Origin: an alpha proteobacterium L41A
GTDB taxonomy: Bacteria > Pseudomonadota > Alphaproteobacteria > Caulobacterales > Caulobacteraceae
Direction: 5' to 3'
NCBI GenBank assembly: GCA_000335735.1
Contig: AMYY01000025.1
Span: 1-51,589 of the forward strand
Length of the DNA stretch: 51,589 bases
Shown here one piece after another: positions 9,256 through 17,883 of the stretch. Under the pieces are notes generated by a model. That model made no database searches, had not been told where the DNA came from, and saw only the letters and a program-made list of their open reading frames with translations. Position numbers and translations under genes: made by a program. How positions within the stretch are numbered: position 1 is the stretch's first letter; each line of letters begins with the position of its first letter.

Positions 9256-10817
9256 GCGAAAACGCCATGCAGGAACCAGCGCGGCGCCGGCTCCTCGCCG
9301 TAAAAACCCGAACGGAACAACCAGAAGCGCCGCCCCTCCTGGTCCTCGACCCGATAATAATCCCGCGTGGCCTCCAGCGGCCCCCGCAATCTGCGCCACC
9401 ATTCGGGCGCGATCCGTTCGGGACCTTCGACCCGAACCAGACGATGATCCACGCGACGCCAGATGAAGCGGTTCGGCGGATGGTCCGGCACCTCCGCCGT
9501 GGCAAGGATCGGTTGGGGCGGGTCGAACATCTGCAAGGGGCGCAGCGGCGGGTCCACAGGATCAGGTTCTGGCCAATTGACCTGTTCGCCGGATGGCAGG
9601 GCCGTAGGGGTCAGTCGGACCGCGCGCTCGGGCCAATGAGACTCCACAGATTCGAACCGTCTGACAGACTCGGGCCCCAGGCGCGCCGTCAAGCGATCCA
9701 CGAGACGTCCCAGATCCTCGGCGCCCCGTTGGGTGCGCTCGAAGCCGTCCTGACGCGAAGCCAGTCGATCGGTGACAGGCGCAGACAGGCGCAACTGATC
9801 AAACCCGAATCCTGGATCCAGCGGCTTCGCCAGCGCCGCCAATCGCTCCCGAAACAGGCGCAGAACGCCGGAAGCGTCCCGGCTCGGCCGTCCCGTTCGA
9901 ACGGTGATATGGCGCACCTCCCCATCCACACGAAAAAAGCTGACCCGAAAGGCGCGCCCGCCCTGACCGCGCAAATCCAACTGATCCATCACCTCGAGGA
10001 GGAGATCGCCGATGACGGCATCGACATCGATCATTTCCGTTATCGGCTCGACCAGGATCCGGCTCACAGCGATCATCATGATCGGCCGTTCGGGTCTTAT
10101 CCGTGTATCCTCACGCCCCAGGACACGGTTCAGCCGGGTCGCCGCCACTGCGCCAAAGCGGGCGGCGATGGGGGCCGTGGGGCGATCGTCCAGATGCGCC
10201 AAGGTCTTCAGCCCGGCGCGCGACAGGGCCTGCGTCTCCTTGTTCGAAAGCTCCAGGGCCGCGACGGGAAGACGACGCAGGGCGTGACGCTGGTTCGAAC
10301 CCTCGTAAATCCCACCGCTTCCAAACCGCGCCAAGGCACGCGCCGCTTCCGGCGTGCCGGCCATGGCCAATCGCACCGACAGACCGACGCGACGCGACCG
10401 CGCCTCGACGGCCTGCATCATTCCCATCTCGCCTCCAAACAGGTGGGCGCAACCGGTCACATCAAGCGCCAGGCCATCCGGACCGTCCGTCGCCGCCATC
10501 GGAGTGAACCGGCCGAAGTCCAGCAGAACGCGCTTCAACAGCGCCGCATCCGCTTCCGGACGATGCACGACCACGCGAAGATCCGGCGCCCTGGCCCGCG
10601 CGTCCGCCAGCGTCATTCCAGCAGACAGTCCCATCTCCAACGCCTGCCGATTTGCGGCTGCCAGCCGCAGAGCGCCCTTCACCTTCTCGACCAGCACGGT
10701 CGCCGGCTCAGCCGAAGCGTTGGATCGCCCCTCCTCGCGCAGCTGCCGATCTGTCGACAACAGAGGAAACCAGACCGACAGGTAACGCCGGTCGTTGCGC
10801 GTGTTGATGTCCGGCAT
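9252..10817 (-). CDS. imuB: Y-family polymerase-like mutasome protein ImuB
   Basis: A 521-residue Y-family-like protein. In this family ImuB is the hub that links DnaE2 and ImuA to the beta clamp but has lost polymerase activity. The sequence agrees: the first catalytic segment reads RYLSVWFPLLSTDR instead of an acidic DxD-type motif, and the SIDE-type motif is replaced by TDGPDGLALDVTG. A PLQMF segment near residue 400 could be a clamp-binding peptide, but this is tentative. I chose ATG 10817 because the little finger and palm begin right after it. The gene overlaps the 3' end of imuA by 110 bp in another frame and overlaps dnaE2 by 4 bp. Confidence 0.9.
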   Translation of the reverse strand: MPDINTRNDRRYLSVWFPLLSTDRQLREEGRSNASAEPATVLVEKVKGALRLAAANRQALEMGLSAGMTLADARARAPDLRVVVHRPEADAALLKRVLLDFGRFTPMAATDGPDGLALDVTGCAHLFGGEMGMMQAVEARSRRVGLSVRLAMAGTPEAARALARFGSGGIYEGSNQRHALRRLPVAALELSNKETQALSRAGLKTLAHLDDRPTAPIAARFGAVAATRLNRVLGREDTRIRPERPIMMIAVSRILVEPITEMIDVDAVIGDLLLEVMDQLDLRGQGGRAFRVSFFRVDGEVRHITVRTGRPSRDASGVLRLFRERLAALAKPLDPGFGFDQLRLSAPVTDRLASRQDGFERTQRGAEDLGRLVDRLTARLGPESVRRFESVESHWPERAVRLTPTALPSGEQVNWPEPDPVDPPLRPLQMFDPPQPILATAEVPDHPPNRFIWRRVDHRLVRVEGPERIAPEWWRRLRGPLEATRDYYRVEDQEGRRFWLFRSGFYGEEPAPRWFLHGVFA

Positions 10818-11523
10818 TGCGCCCACCCTGTTCGAAAACTCCGCGCTCACGATCCCATTCCATAGTCCAGGCCTTCGGCGGCGCGCCCGACCGATGCCGC
10901 AACAACTCGACCCCATAGTTCGGACGGCCGGGAGCATCCGCCTCCAAGGCTTGGGACAAGGCTGCGCGAACGCGCCAGCGGGTCTCGGCTGCGCTGGGCT
11001 GGGGTTGGGCCGCCAGTCGGGTCAGGATCGCCGTCGCCCGCCCCTGCCCCGCCGCCATGGACAGACGTCGCGTCGCCGTCAGACTTAAGACCCGGCTTTC
11101 ACCCCAGGTCGTAAGCAGCACCGCACCCGCTGCGCCGCATGATAGAGCCTCCTCACCCGCCGCCAGCAGGTCCTTGGCTTCCTTAACGCTCACCAGGATT
11201 ACTCGGCCGGGATCCAGACCCAGCTCGCGCAATCCGGGTCCGTAGATCTGACCGGTCTCCAGCCCGGCCATGGCCTGGATGCCCCACAGCAATGGTCGAT
11301 CCTTCGAGGCCCGCTGAACCAGACCCAAGGCAAACCCCAAGGCGGCCGTCGCATCCGGCGTCGTGGCATAGACTTCGTGCAGACCATGGCTCGAAAGCCC
11401 GCCGATGTGCCGGTCCGCTTCTGCGTGACCCAGGTCAAAGCGGTCGGCGTCGGTCGGATGACCGTCCGTTTCCATCGCCTTCAGGCGCTGACGCAATGCC
11501 TCGATAACGCGGTCGGACCGCAC
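10708..11523 (-). CDS. imuA: RecA-like mutasome protein ImuA
   Basis: A 271-residue protein related to RecA/SulA-type ATPases, the first gene of the SOS-induced mutasome operon. The N-terminal helix and the segment GLHEVYATTPDATAALGFALG fit the family. It lacks a clear canonical Walker A, as is common for ImuA. Translation starts at GTG 11523, preceded by an AAGGAG ribosome binding site (11536-11531) at 7-nt spacing. That site lies inside the LexA box. The C-terminal about 37 residues are encoded in the region overlapping imuB, so the two proteins are translated in different frames from the same DNA there. Confidence 0.87.
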   Translation of the reverse strand: MRSDRVIEALRQRLKAMETDGHPTDADRFDLGHAEADRHIGGLSSHGLHEVYATTPDATAALGFALGLVQRASKDRPLLWGIQAMAGLETGQIYGPGLRELGLDPGRVILVSVKEAKDLLAAGEEALSCGAAGAVLLTTWGESRVLSLTATRRLSMAAGQGRATAILTRLAAQPQPSAAETRWRVRAALSQALEADAPGRPNYGVELLRHRSGAPPKAWTMEWDRERGVFEQGGRNAGHQHAQRPALPVGLVSSVVDRSAAARGGAIQRFG

Positions 11524-11527
11524 AACA

Positions 11528-11542
11528 GTTCTCCTTTTGTTC
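11528..11542 (-). promoter_or_regulatory. LexA (SOS) box of the imuA-imuB-dnaE2 operon
   Basis: A perfect GTTC-N7-GTTC direct repeat (read from the minus strand, GAAC-N7-GAAC), the established LexA operator of alphaproteobacteria. It ends 4 bp before the imuA GTG. Its 7-bp spacer carries most of the AAGGAG ribosome binding site of imuA. A TATAAG element at 11549-11544 just upstream could be the -10, which would put the transcription start inside the box. Confidence 0.85.
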
Positions 11543-11641
11543 TCTTATATGCCGCTCGCGCCACCCTCGGAGTCAAGCGCCTGCAACCTTGGCCATGGGA
11601 ATTTATTCCGGCGCGCTTTGGCGGCCGAATATCGTGAATAC

Positions 11642-11669
11642 TTGACTTTGACGCAGGGACTTCTATATC
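11642..11669 (+). promoter_or_regulatory. Putative housekeeping-sigma promoter of the DEAD-box helicase gene
   Basis: TTGACTT (11642-11648), a 13-nt spacer and TCTATATC (11662-11669) fit the Caulobacter housekeeping consensus TTGACgS-N10-14-GCTANAWC well. The predicted start near 11676 gives a leader of about 100 nt before the ATG at 11774. Confidence 0.55.
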
Positions 11670-11773
11670 GCCCCCAGCCTCGGGACAGGTCTGCGATCCG
11701 CGCCGCCCGCTCGCCCAAAGAGGGGCGGTTCCGTCGCTGCTATGCACGCAGACGCTTTCTCTCCCAAGGATTC

Positions 11774-13342
11774 ATGACCGAATTTTCCCAACTGGGCCTT
11801 TCGCCCACGACCCTTCAGGCCGTCGCTGACACCGGCTACACGACCGCCACGCCCATTCAGGAACAGGCGATCCCCGTCGCCCTCGCCGGCCGTGATGTGC
11901 TCGGCATCGCCCAGACCGGCACCGGCAAGACGGCCGCCTTCACCCTGCCCCTGGTCGATCGCCTGTCCACAGGCCGCGCTCGGGCCCGCATGCCGCGCGC
12001 CATCGTCCTGGCGCCGACCCGCGAACTGGCTGACCAGGTCGCCGAAAGCTTCGCCAAATACGCCAAGGGCACCAAGCTGAGCTGGGTCCTCTTGATCGGC
12101 GGCGTCTCCATGGGCGACCAGGTCGCGGCGTTGAACAAGGGCGTCGACGTCCTGATCGCAACGCCCGGCCGCCTGCTGGATCTGTTCGAACGCGGCAAGA
12201 TGCTGCTGACCGGCGTCGAGATCATGGTCGTCGACGAGGCCGACCGGATGCTAGACATGGGCTTCATCCCCGACATCGAGCGCATTTTCAAACTGACGCC
12301 GCCGCGTCGCCAGACCCTGTTCTTCTCGGCGACCATGCCGCCGGAGATCACGCGCCTGACGACCGCCTTCCTCAAGGATCCGACCCGGATCGAGGCCTCG
12401 CGCCCGGCGATGACCGCCGACACCATCACCCAATACATCGTCCGCATCCCGACCTCGGACCCCAAGGCCAAGCGGACCGCCCTGCGCGCCCTGGTCGGCC
12501 GTGAGGACGTGCGCAACGGCATCGTCTTCTGCAATCGCAAGTCCGAAGTCGATATCGTCGCCAAGTCGCTGAAGACCCACGGCTTCGACGCCGCGCCGAT
12601 CCACGGCGACCTGGATCAGTCGCACCGGATGAAGACCCTGGCGGACTTCCGCTCGGGCGCGCTTAAAATCCTGGTGGCGTCCGATGTCGCCGCGCGCGGC
12701 CTGGATATCCCGGACGTTAGCCACGTCTTCAATTACGATGTCTCGCACCACGCCGACGACTACGTCCACCGCATCGGCCGCACCGGCCGCGCAGGCAAGC
12801 TGGGTCAGGCCTTCATGATCGTGACGCCGGCCGACGACAAGTCGCTGGATAAGGTGCTGAAGCTGATCAAGAAGGATCCGGAAGAGCTGGTTCTGGATGG
12901 CATCGACTTCGCCGCGATCAAGGACGGCCCTCGCCGGGACGACAAGCGCTCGGGCGAACGCGGTCGCAGCCGGTCGCGCACAACCAACGCGGCCACCCCG
13001 TCCGCCGAGCCCGTCAACATCGCTCCCGTCACCGCTGGAGAGCCTGCAACTCCAGAGGCCGAAGCGCCGCGCAGCCGCAGCCGCCGCAAAGCCCGCCCCG
13101 AGACCCCGGTCGAAGTCGCGGCTCCCGTCGCCGCCGCAATCGAGGCGGAAGCGATTGGCGAACCCGTTGAGACGGCTCGCGCCCCGCGCCCCGAGCGCGC
13201 CGATCGTGAACCGCACCTGTTGCAATCGGACCGTCGCGGCGACCGCAAGGCCGACAAGATAGACGCTCAACGTCAGGGTGTACGTGGATTTGGCGACGAC
13301 ATCCCCGCCTTCCTGCGTCGACCGGTCGTCATCCGCGCCTGA
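11774..13342 (+). CDS. DEAD-box RNA helicase (RhlE-like)
   Basis: A 522-residue ATP-dependent RNA helicase, probably acting in ribosome assembly, RNA decay or cold adaptation. All core motifs are visible in order: Q-motif (TATPIQEQAIP), motif I AQTGTGKT, Ia PTRELADQ, II DEAD, III SAT, V ARGLDIP and VI HRIGRTGR. From about residue 385 the protein becomes a disordered Arg/Pro/Glu-rich tail, typical of RhlE-type helicases and likely to bind RNA. The start at ATG 11774 has an AAGGA ribosome binding site at 11766-11770; the upstream frame is not conserved-looking. A hairpin terminator follows at 13353. Confidence 0.93.
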   Translation: MTEFSQLGLSPTTLQAVADTGYTTATPIQEQAIPVALAGRDVLGIAQTGTGKTAAFTLPLVDRLSTGRARARMPRAIVLAPTRELADQVAESFAKYAKGTKLSWVLLIGGVSMGDQVAALNKGVDVLIATPGRLLDLFERGKMLLTGVEIMVVDEADRMLDMGFIPDIERIFKLTPPRRQTLFFSATMPPEITRLTTAFLKDPTRIEASRPAMTADTITQYIVRIPTSDPKAKRTALRALVGREDVRNGIVFCNRKSEVDIVAKSLKTHGFDAAPIHGDLDQSHRMKTLADFRSGALKILVASDVAARGLDIPDVSHVFNYDVSHHADDYVHRIGRTGRAGKLGQAFMIVTPADDKSLDKVLKLIKKDPEELVLDGIDFAAIKDGPRRDDKRSGERGRSRSRTTNAATPSAEPVNIAPVTAGEPATPEAEAPRSRSRRKARPETPVEVAAPVAAAIEAEAIGEPVETARAPRPERADREPHLLQSDRRGDRKADKIDAQRQGVRGFGDDIPAFLRRPVVIRA

Positions 13343-13352
13343 ATTCGTACAC

Positions 13353-13379
13353 AACGGCGCAGCGAAGGCTGCGCCGTTT
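13353..13379 (+). terminator. Rho-independent-type terminator after the helicase gene
   Basis: A perfect 10-bp stem (AACGGCGCAG with CTGCGCCGTT, loop CGAAGG) starts 10 bp after the helicase stop and is followed by a short TTTA tract. Confidence 0.75.
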
Positions 13380-13451
13380 ACCCTGCATTACGGAACATCC
13401 CCTAGTGTGCGCCCCGACACGGCTCCAGAACAGGGCCTCAGGGGAAGAAGA

Positions 13452-14501
13452 ATGTCGAAAAAGGTCGAGACGGCGCTAAGGGCTCCTCAAGCTTATGCTT
13501 TGGCGCGCAACGTCATCGGCGAGATGGAAAAGGCCGGTGTCTGGCCGACCCCGCTGAATTTCGAACTCTGGTTGCATTACATCAGCGACCCCGACGGCCC
13601 TCTGGCCCAGGAAATCCAGCGCCTGCTCGCGCAGTCTACCGCCATTACCGACAAGACGTCGGAAATGTTGGCCGCCGAGTTCCTCCCACGCGGACGCTTG
13701 CCGGATCAGATCCGCGACGTCGGCGCCGTTCTGGACCGCGAACTGGCCAGCGTCGCCAGCGCTATCGCGACAGCCCACAAGACCCAGCACGACTATGGCG
13801 AAACCCTCGCCGACGCCTCTCAATGCATGGAAACGGTCGATGACCCCTCATCTTTGAAAGACCTGGTCGGCGGACTGTCGACTGCGACCAACCGCGTGCG
13901 TCGAGAGACGGCGATTCTCGAAAAGCGGCTGGAGAACTCCAACAGGGAGGTCATCCGCCTGCGCGAGAACCTGGAACAGGTGCGGCGCGACGCCATGACC
14001 GACGCCCTGACCAATCTGGCGAACCGCAAGGCCTTCGATGAACAACTGGAGGCCGCCTGCGCAGAGGACGACGGCTCTCCGCTCAGCCTGGCCATCCTCG
14101 ACATCGATCACTTCAAGCGGTTCAACGACACTTGGGGACATCAGACCGGAGACCAGGTCCTGCGCTATGTGTCCACGGTCCTGTCCAATGTCTGCGGCAA
14201 GACCCGATTCGCCGCGCGATTCGGCGGCGAAGAGTTCGCCATCATCTTCCCCGGTGAGGGCGCTGGCGTTGTCATGGCGGCGCTGGAGAGCATACGTCAT
14301 GATATAGCCTCACGTGCTTTGCGTCGCCGTTCGACCAATGACGACCTCGGCTCGGTGACGGTTTCGGCCGGCTTCGCTCAGCGCCAAAAGGGCGAAACCG
14401 CCGCCAGTCTGCTCGAACGGGCCGACGCCGCCCTGTACGAATCCAAGCGCGCGGGTCGAAACTGCATCACGCAAGCCGCCATCCTCGAAAAGGCGGCTTA
14501 G
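13452..14501 (+). CDS. GGDEF-domain diguanylate cyclase
   Basis: A 349-residue soluble protein. The C-terminal half (about residues 185-345) is a GGDEF domain with an intact active-site GGEEF (258-262) and the upstream DALTNLANRKAFDE and DIDHFKRFND segments, so it should make c-di-GMP from two GTP. The position of the inhibitory I-site (RxxD five residues before GGEEF) reads GKTR, so product inhibition at that site is probably lost. The N-terminal half is an alpha-helical region of no domain I recognise, ending in a coiled coil (about 150-185) that could drive dimerisation. No transmembrane segment is present. ATG 13452 follows a strong GGGGAAGAAG purine tract. The input signal is unknown. 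Confidence 0.9.
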   Translation: MSKKVETALRAPQAYALARNVIGEMEKAGVWPTPLNFELWLHYISDPDGPLAQEIQRLLAQSTAITDKTSEMLAAEFLPRGRLPDQIRDVGAVLDRELASVASAIATAHKTQHDYGETLADASQCMETVDDPSSLKDLVGGLSTATNRVRRETAILEKRLENSNREVIRLRENLEQVRRDAMTDALTNLANRKAFDEQLEAACAEDDGSPLSLAILDIDHFKRFNDTWGHQTGDQVLRYVSTVLSNVCGKTRFAARFGGEEFAIIFPGEGAGVVMAALESIRHDIASRALRRRSTNDDLGSVTVSAGFAQRQKGETAASLLERADAALYESKRAGRNCITQAAILEKAA

Positions 14502-14538
14502 AGCCTGACAAGGCCAAGCTTTCTGCCATAGTCGCCCG

Positions 14539-15291
14539 ATGCGCAGCTTCGCCTTCAATGTCGTCTACTGGATCCTGTCAATCGGCTACGGGCTGACCGC
14601 CGCCTTCGCCGCGCTGGCTCCCGGGCGCGGCCCGGCCAGCTGGGTCATCCGCCGCTATGTGAAGCGAATGGTCCAGGCCATGGAGGTCTTCGCCGGCATC
14701 AAGCTGGACGTTCGCGGCAAGGATCGACTGCCCGAGGGCGCCTTCATCATCGCCTCCAAGCATCAAAGCTGGGGCGACGGCTTTGCGACCTATGACCAGT
14801 TCGACGACATCGCCTTCGTCACCGGCGATCACCTGGAAAAGTTTCCTCTGCTGGGCGGCGTCCTCAAGAAACTGGGCGCCATCGTGGTCAACTCCTGCGG
14901 CGGCCACGAAGCCCGGAAGGCCCTGGCCATGCGCGCCGCCGAGGCCCGCGCCGAAAACCGCAAGATCCTGATCTATCCCGAGGGGCACCTCGCGCCTGTC
15001 GGCAAGAAATACAAATACCGCTCGGGCGTCTGGCACATGTACCGCGATTTCGACGTGCCCGTCGTGCCGCTCGCCACCAACCTCGGCCTCTTCTGGCCCC
15101 AGGAAAAGTACGAAAAACACCCCGGCACGGCGACGCTGGAGTTTCTCGACCCGATCCCCGTCGGCCTGCCCAAGGACGAGTTCCTCGTCCGTTTGGAAGG
15201 CGTGATCGAGACGCGCACCGCAGAACTGGTCGCCCAGGCTACGGGCAAACCCGTCACCCCGGCCGTGCTGATCGACGCACCGATAAAGTAG
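14539..15291 (+). CDS. 1-acyl-sn-glycerol-3-phosphate acyltransferase (PlsC-like)
   Basis: A 250-residue LPLAT-family acyltransferase that most likely adds the second acyl chain to lysophosphatidic acid in membrane phospholipid synthesis. The catalytic HX4D motif is HQSWGD, preceded by IIASK. The substrate-binding motif appears as YPEGHLAP, where many members have FPEGTR. An N-terminal hydrophobic segment (about residues 5-30) should attach it to the inner membrane. It lies 37 bp after the GGDEF gene on the same strand and may share its transcript. A strong shared terminator separates it from clpX. A role in another lipid acylation cannot be excluded. Confidence 0.88.
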   Translation: MRSFAFNVVYWILSIGYGLTAAFAALAPGRGPASWVIRRYVKRMVQAMEVFAGIKLDVRGKDRLPEGAFIIASKHQSWGDGFATYDQFDDIAFVTGDHLEKFPLLGGVLKKLGAIVVNSCGGHEARKALAMRAAEARAENRKILIYPEGHLAPVGKKYKYRSGVWHMYRDFDVPVVPLATNLGLFWPQEKYEKHPGTATLEFLDPIPVGLPKDEFLVRLEGVIETRTAELVAQATGKPVTPAVLIDAPIK

Positions 15292-15324
15292 CGTCATCTA
15301 AGGCGCGATATCATCCACACGAAA

Positions 15325-15352
15325 AAGGCCGGAGCGATCTCGCTCCGGCCTT
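15325..15352. terminator. Bidirectional terminator between plsC-like gene and clpX
   Basis: A perfect 13-bp stem (AAGGCCGGAGCGA with TCGCTCCGGCCTT, 2-nt loop) is flanked by an A-run on the left and TT on the right. It serves both convergent genes, and the run of A at 15322-15326 gives a U-tract for clpX. Confidence 0.85.
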
Positions 15353-15376
15353 CGTCATTTCAGGTCAACCGCGTGA

Positions 15377-16645
15377 TTAGGCGGCGCCGTCCGCCTTCTT
15401 CTTGGAGGCTTCCGAGTAGATCAGCAGGGGCTGGGCCTTGCCGTCGATGACCTCGGCGTTGACGACAACCTCTTCGACGCCTTCGAAAGTTGGCAGTTCG
15501 AACATCGTCTCCAGCAAAATGCCTTCGAGGATCGAGCGCAGGCCGCGCGCGCCGGTCTTGCGGGTGATGGCCTTCTTGGCGACGGCGATCAGGGCGTCGT
15601 CGGTGAAGGTCAGTTCGACATTCTCCATCTCGAACAGACGCTTGTACTGCTTAACCAGCGCGTTCTTCGGCTCGGTCAGGATGGTGACCAAGGCGGCCTC
15701 GTCCAGGTCCTCCAGCGTCGCCAGGACCGGCAGACGGCCGATGAACTCGGGGATCAGGCCGAAACGCATCAGGTCGTCCGGCTCGACACCCTTCAGGATG
15801 TCGCCCGTGCGGCGCTCGTCGATTTCCTTGACCTTGGCGCCGAAGCCGATCGAGGCGCCCGCGCCGCGCGCAGAGATCACCTTCTCCAAGCCCGCGAATG
15901 CGCCGCCGACGATGAACAGGATGTTGGCGGTGTCGACCTGCAGGAACTCCTGCTGCGGATGCTTGCGGCCGCCCTGAGGCGGCACGGAGGCGACGGTGCC
16001 TTCCATGATCTTCAACAGGGCCTGCTGCACGCCTTCGCCCGACACGTCGCGAGTGATCGACGGATTGTCCGACTTGCGGCTGATCTTATCGATTTCGTCG
16101 ATGTAGACGATGCCGCGCTGGGCGCGCTCGACGTTATAATCCGACGCCTGCAGCAGCTTCAGGATGATGTTCTCGACATCCTCGCCCACATAACCCGCTT
16201 CAGTCAGGGTCGTGGCGTCAGCCATGGTGAAGGGCACATCGATGATACGCGCCAGCGTTTGCGCCAGCAGCGTCTTGCCCGAGCCGGTCGGCCCGATCAG
16301 CATGATGTTGGACTTGGCCAGTTCGACGTCGTTGTTCTTCGTCGCGTGGTTCAGACGCTTGTAGTGGTTGTGGACGGCGACCGAGAGCACCTTTTTGGCG
16401 TGCGCCTGCCCGATGACATAGTCGTTCAGGACATCGCGGATTTCCTTGGGCGTGGGTACGCCGTCGGTCGTCTTCTTGAAGCCGATCTTGTGCTCTTCGC
16501 GGATGATGTCCATGCACAGTTCGACGCACTCGTCGCAGATGAACACGGTAGGGCCCGCGATCAGTTTGCGGACCTCGTGCTGGCTCTTTCCGCAGAACGA
16601 GCAGTACAGGGTGCTTTTGGCGTCGGTGCCGGCTGCTTTGGTCAT
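15377..16645 (-). CDS. clpX: ATP-dependent Clp protease ATP-binding subunit ClpX
   Basis: A 422-residue AAA+ unfoldase that feeds substrates to ClpP; in Caulobacter ClpXP is essential and drives cell-cycle proteolysis. The N-terminal zinc domain has Cys15, Cys18, Cys37 and Cys40. The AAA+ module has Walker A GPTGSGKT (118-125), pore loop GYVG (151-154), Walker B YIDEID (181-186) and an IGF loop (SIGFGAK) for docking on ClpP. Length and motifs are canonical. ATG 16645 has an AAGGG ribosome binding site. It is divergent from the cicA-like gene and has its own terminator, so it is not in an operon with clpP. Confidence 0.98.
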   Translation of the reverse strand: MTKAAGTDAKSTLYCSFCGKSQHEVRKLIAGPTVFICDECVELCMDIIREEHKIGFKKTTDGVPTPKEIRDVLNDYVIGQAHAKKVLSVAVHNHYKRLNHATKNNDVELAKSNIMLIGPTGSGKTLLAQTLARIIDVPFTMADATTLTEAGYVGEDVENIILKLLQASDYNVERAQRGIVYIDEIDKISRKSDNPSITRDVSGEGVQQALLKIMEGTVASVPPQGGRKHPQQEFLQVDTANILFIVGGAFAGLEKVISARGAGASIGFGAKVKEIDERRTGDILKGVEPDDLMRFGLIPEFIGRLPVLATLEDLDEAALVTILTEPKNALVKQYKRLFEMENVELTFTDDALIAVAKKAITRKTGARGLRSILEGILLETMFELPTFEGVEEVVVNAEVIDGKAQPLLIYSEASKKKADGAA

Positions 16646-16839
16646 AGACCCTTATCTCACTCCCGCGGCGCGGACCGAAATGGCCCGCAACGCGCTTCCC
16701 TCACGTTGATTCCAGCACTCTGGACGCAAAGGTCTTCAAAAAATGACAATCACCCATCACACGTTCCGCGACAACCCCGAAGGCGACACGGGATTGTTGC
16801 AGTGCGTGAATGGATCAGTGTCGACGGGGATCAAGGCGA

Positions 16840-17487
16840 ATGTCTGACATGGGTATCGTGCAGGATTTACGCCAGTCCGCGGCGAATGGACGTGCCATCG
16901 TCGCCTTCGATTTCGACGGCACACTGACGATTCGGGACAGCTTCACCGAATTCCTGCGCTGGCGCGTCGGTCCGGGCGCCTGGGCGCTCGGGCTGGTCAA
17001 GCTGGCTCCTGCCCTCGCCGCCTACGCCAAGGATCGCGACAGGGGCCGGATCAAGGCGGCGTCCGTGCGGGAGTTCTTGCACGGCGTGGACCGTCAGACG
17101 CTGGAAGCGGAAGCCGCAGAGTTTGCGGAAGAAATCTGGCCGCGCTTCATGCGTCCCGATGCACTTAAAGTCTGGAACGCCTGGGGCGAACGCGGGGCGC
17201 ACCGCGTCATCGTGACGGCGTCGCCCACGACAACCGTCGCGCCCTTCGCCCGCAAGCTGGGGGCAGAGGCCCTGCTGGGCACCGAGTTCGTCTTTGACGC
17301 CGACGACCGAATCACCGGCGACTTCGCTGGCGCCAACTGCCGGGGCGAGGAGAAGGTGCGCAGGCTGAAGGCGGCCTATGGCGAGGACATGACCCTGACC
17401 GCCGCTTATGGCGACACCTCAGGCGACACCGAGATGCTGGCGATGGCGCAGCAGCCGGGCTTCAGGGTCTTTCGCCAGAAGCCCTAG
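16840..17487 (+). CDS. cicA: HAD-IB family phosphatase, CicA-like
   Basis: A 215-residue haloacid-dehalogenase-superfamily hydrolase of the IB (phosphoserine-phosphatase-like) type. Motif I is DFDGTLT with nucleophile Asp24 and acid/base Asp26, motif II VTASPT, motif III a Lys in GEEKVRRL and motif IV YGDTSGDTEML. A phosphomonoesterase activity is likely; the substrate is unknown. Caulobacter crescentus carries a HAD-type gene, cicA, between clpP and clpX whose dosage affects growth and morphology. Position and family match, so I use the name with moderate confidence. ATG 16840 follows AAGGCGA. It faces away from clpX. Confidence 0.82.
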   Translation: MSDMGIVQDLRQSAANGRAIVAFDFDGTLTIRDSFTEFLRWRVGPGAWALGLVKLAPALAAYAKDRDRGRIKAASVREFLHGVDRQTLEAEAAEFAEEIWPRFMRPDALKVWNAWGERGAHRVIVTASPTTTVAPFARKLGAEALLGTEFVFDADDRITGDFAGANCRGEEKVRRLKAAYGEDMTLTAAYGDTSGDTEMLAMAQQPGFRVFRQKP

Positions 17488-17490
17488 GGC

Positions 17491-17811
17491 TCAGTTCCCG
17501 TCGACGTCCACGTCGAAAACCATCGCCTTGCCGCGCGAGGTCGGATCCCAGCCGGCCTCGATCGCCGAGGCGACCGCCGTGCGCACTGCGTCGACATTGA
17601 CGCGCTGCTTTTCCACGTCCGGCCGGCCGTTAGGGCGAAGCGGCGGCGGGAACTGTACGATGGCCTCACGTTTGAAGTCGGTGTGGCGCAGCGAGACGGC
17701 CATACCCTCCCAGACATTGCCGCCCTTGGGCTGAGGTTGGCGACGAAGCTCCCAGACGTAGCTTTCGCCATCGACATCGACCGTGCCGCTTTGATCTCGT
17801 GTGAACTGCAT
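17491..17811 (-). CDS. Conserved hypothetical protein, about 106 residues
   Basis: A small soluble protein I do not recognise. It begins MQFTRDQSGTVDVDGESY, reads as alternating beta-strand-like segments, and ends with an Asp-rich VFDVDVDG tail. There is no signal peptide or membrane segment. I placed the start at ATG 17811, preceded by GGAA; the frame extends to 17871 but that part contains the clpP terminator. It lies on the clpP strand behind the terminator, and converges with the cicA-like gene with a 3-bp gap. No function can be assigned from sequence. Confidence 0.65.
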   Translation of the reverse strand: MQFTRDQSGTVDVDGESYVWELRRQPQPKGGNVWEGMAVSLRHTDFKREAIVQFPPPLRPNGRPDVEKQRVNVDAVRTAVASAIEAGWDPTSRGKAMVFDVDVDGN

Positions 17812-17835
17812 AGCGGTTCCGATAGCACAAAATGA

Positions 17836-17865
17836 AAAGGGCGCGCCGCGACGGGCGCGCCCTTT
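17836..17865 (-). terminator. Terminator downstream of clpP
   Basis: An 11-bp GC-rich stem (AAAGGGCGCGC with GCGCGCCCTTT) lies 19 bp after the clpP stop. Read on the minus strand it is followed by a T-rich tract, the layout of an intrinsic terminator. Confidence 0.75.
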
Positions 17866-17883
17866 CGTCATTCGAAGGCTGTC

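Noticed and set aside
9102..10865. 587-residue frame opposite imuB
   Set aside because: Antisense to imuB with its clear family features and overlaps; no domain is visible.
12251..13354. 367-residue frame opposite the helicase gene
   Set aside because: Antisense to conserved helicase motifs; typical GC-driven shadow.
15959..16927. 322-residue frame opposite clpX
   Set aside because: It covers the conserved zinc-finger and AAA+ coding DNA of clpX on the other strand and has no recognisable domain.
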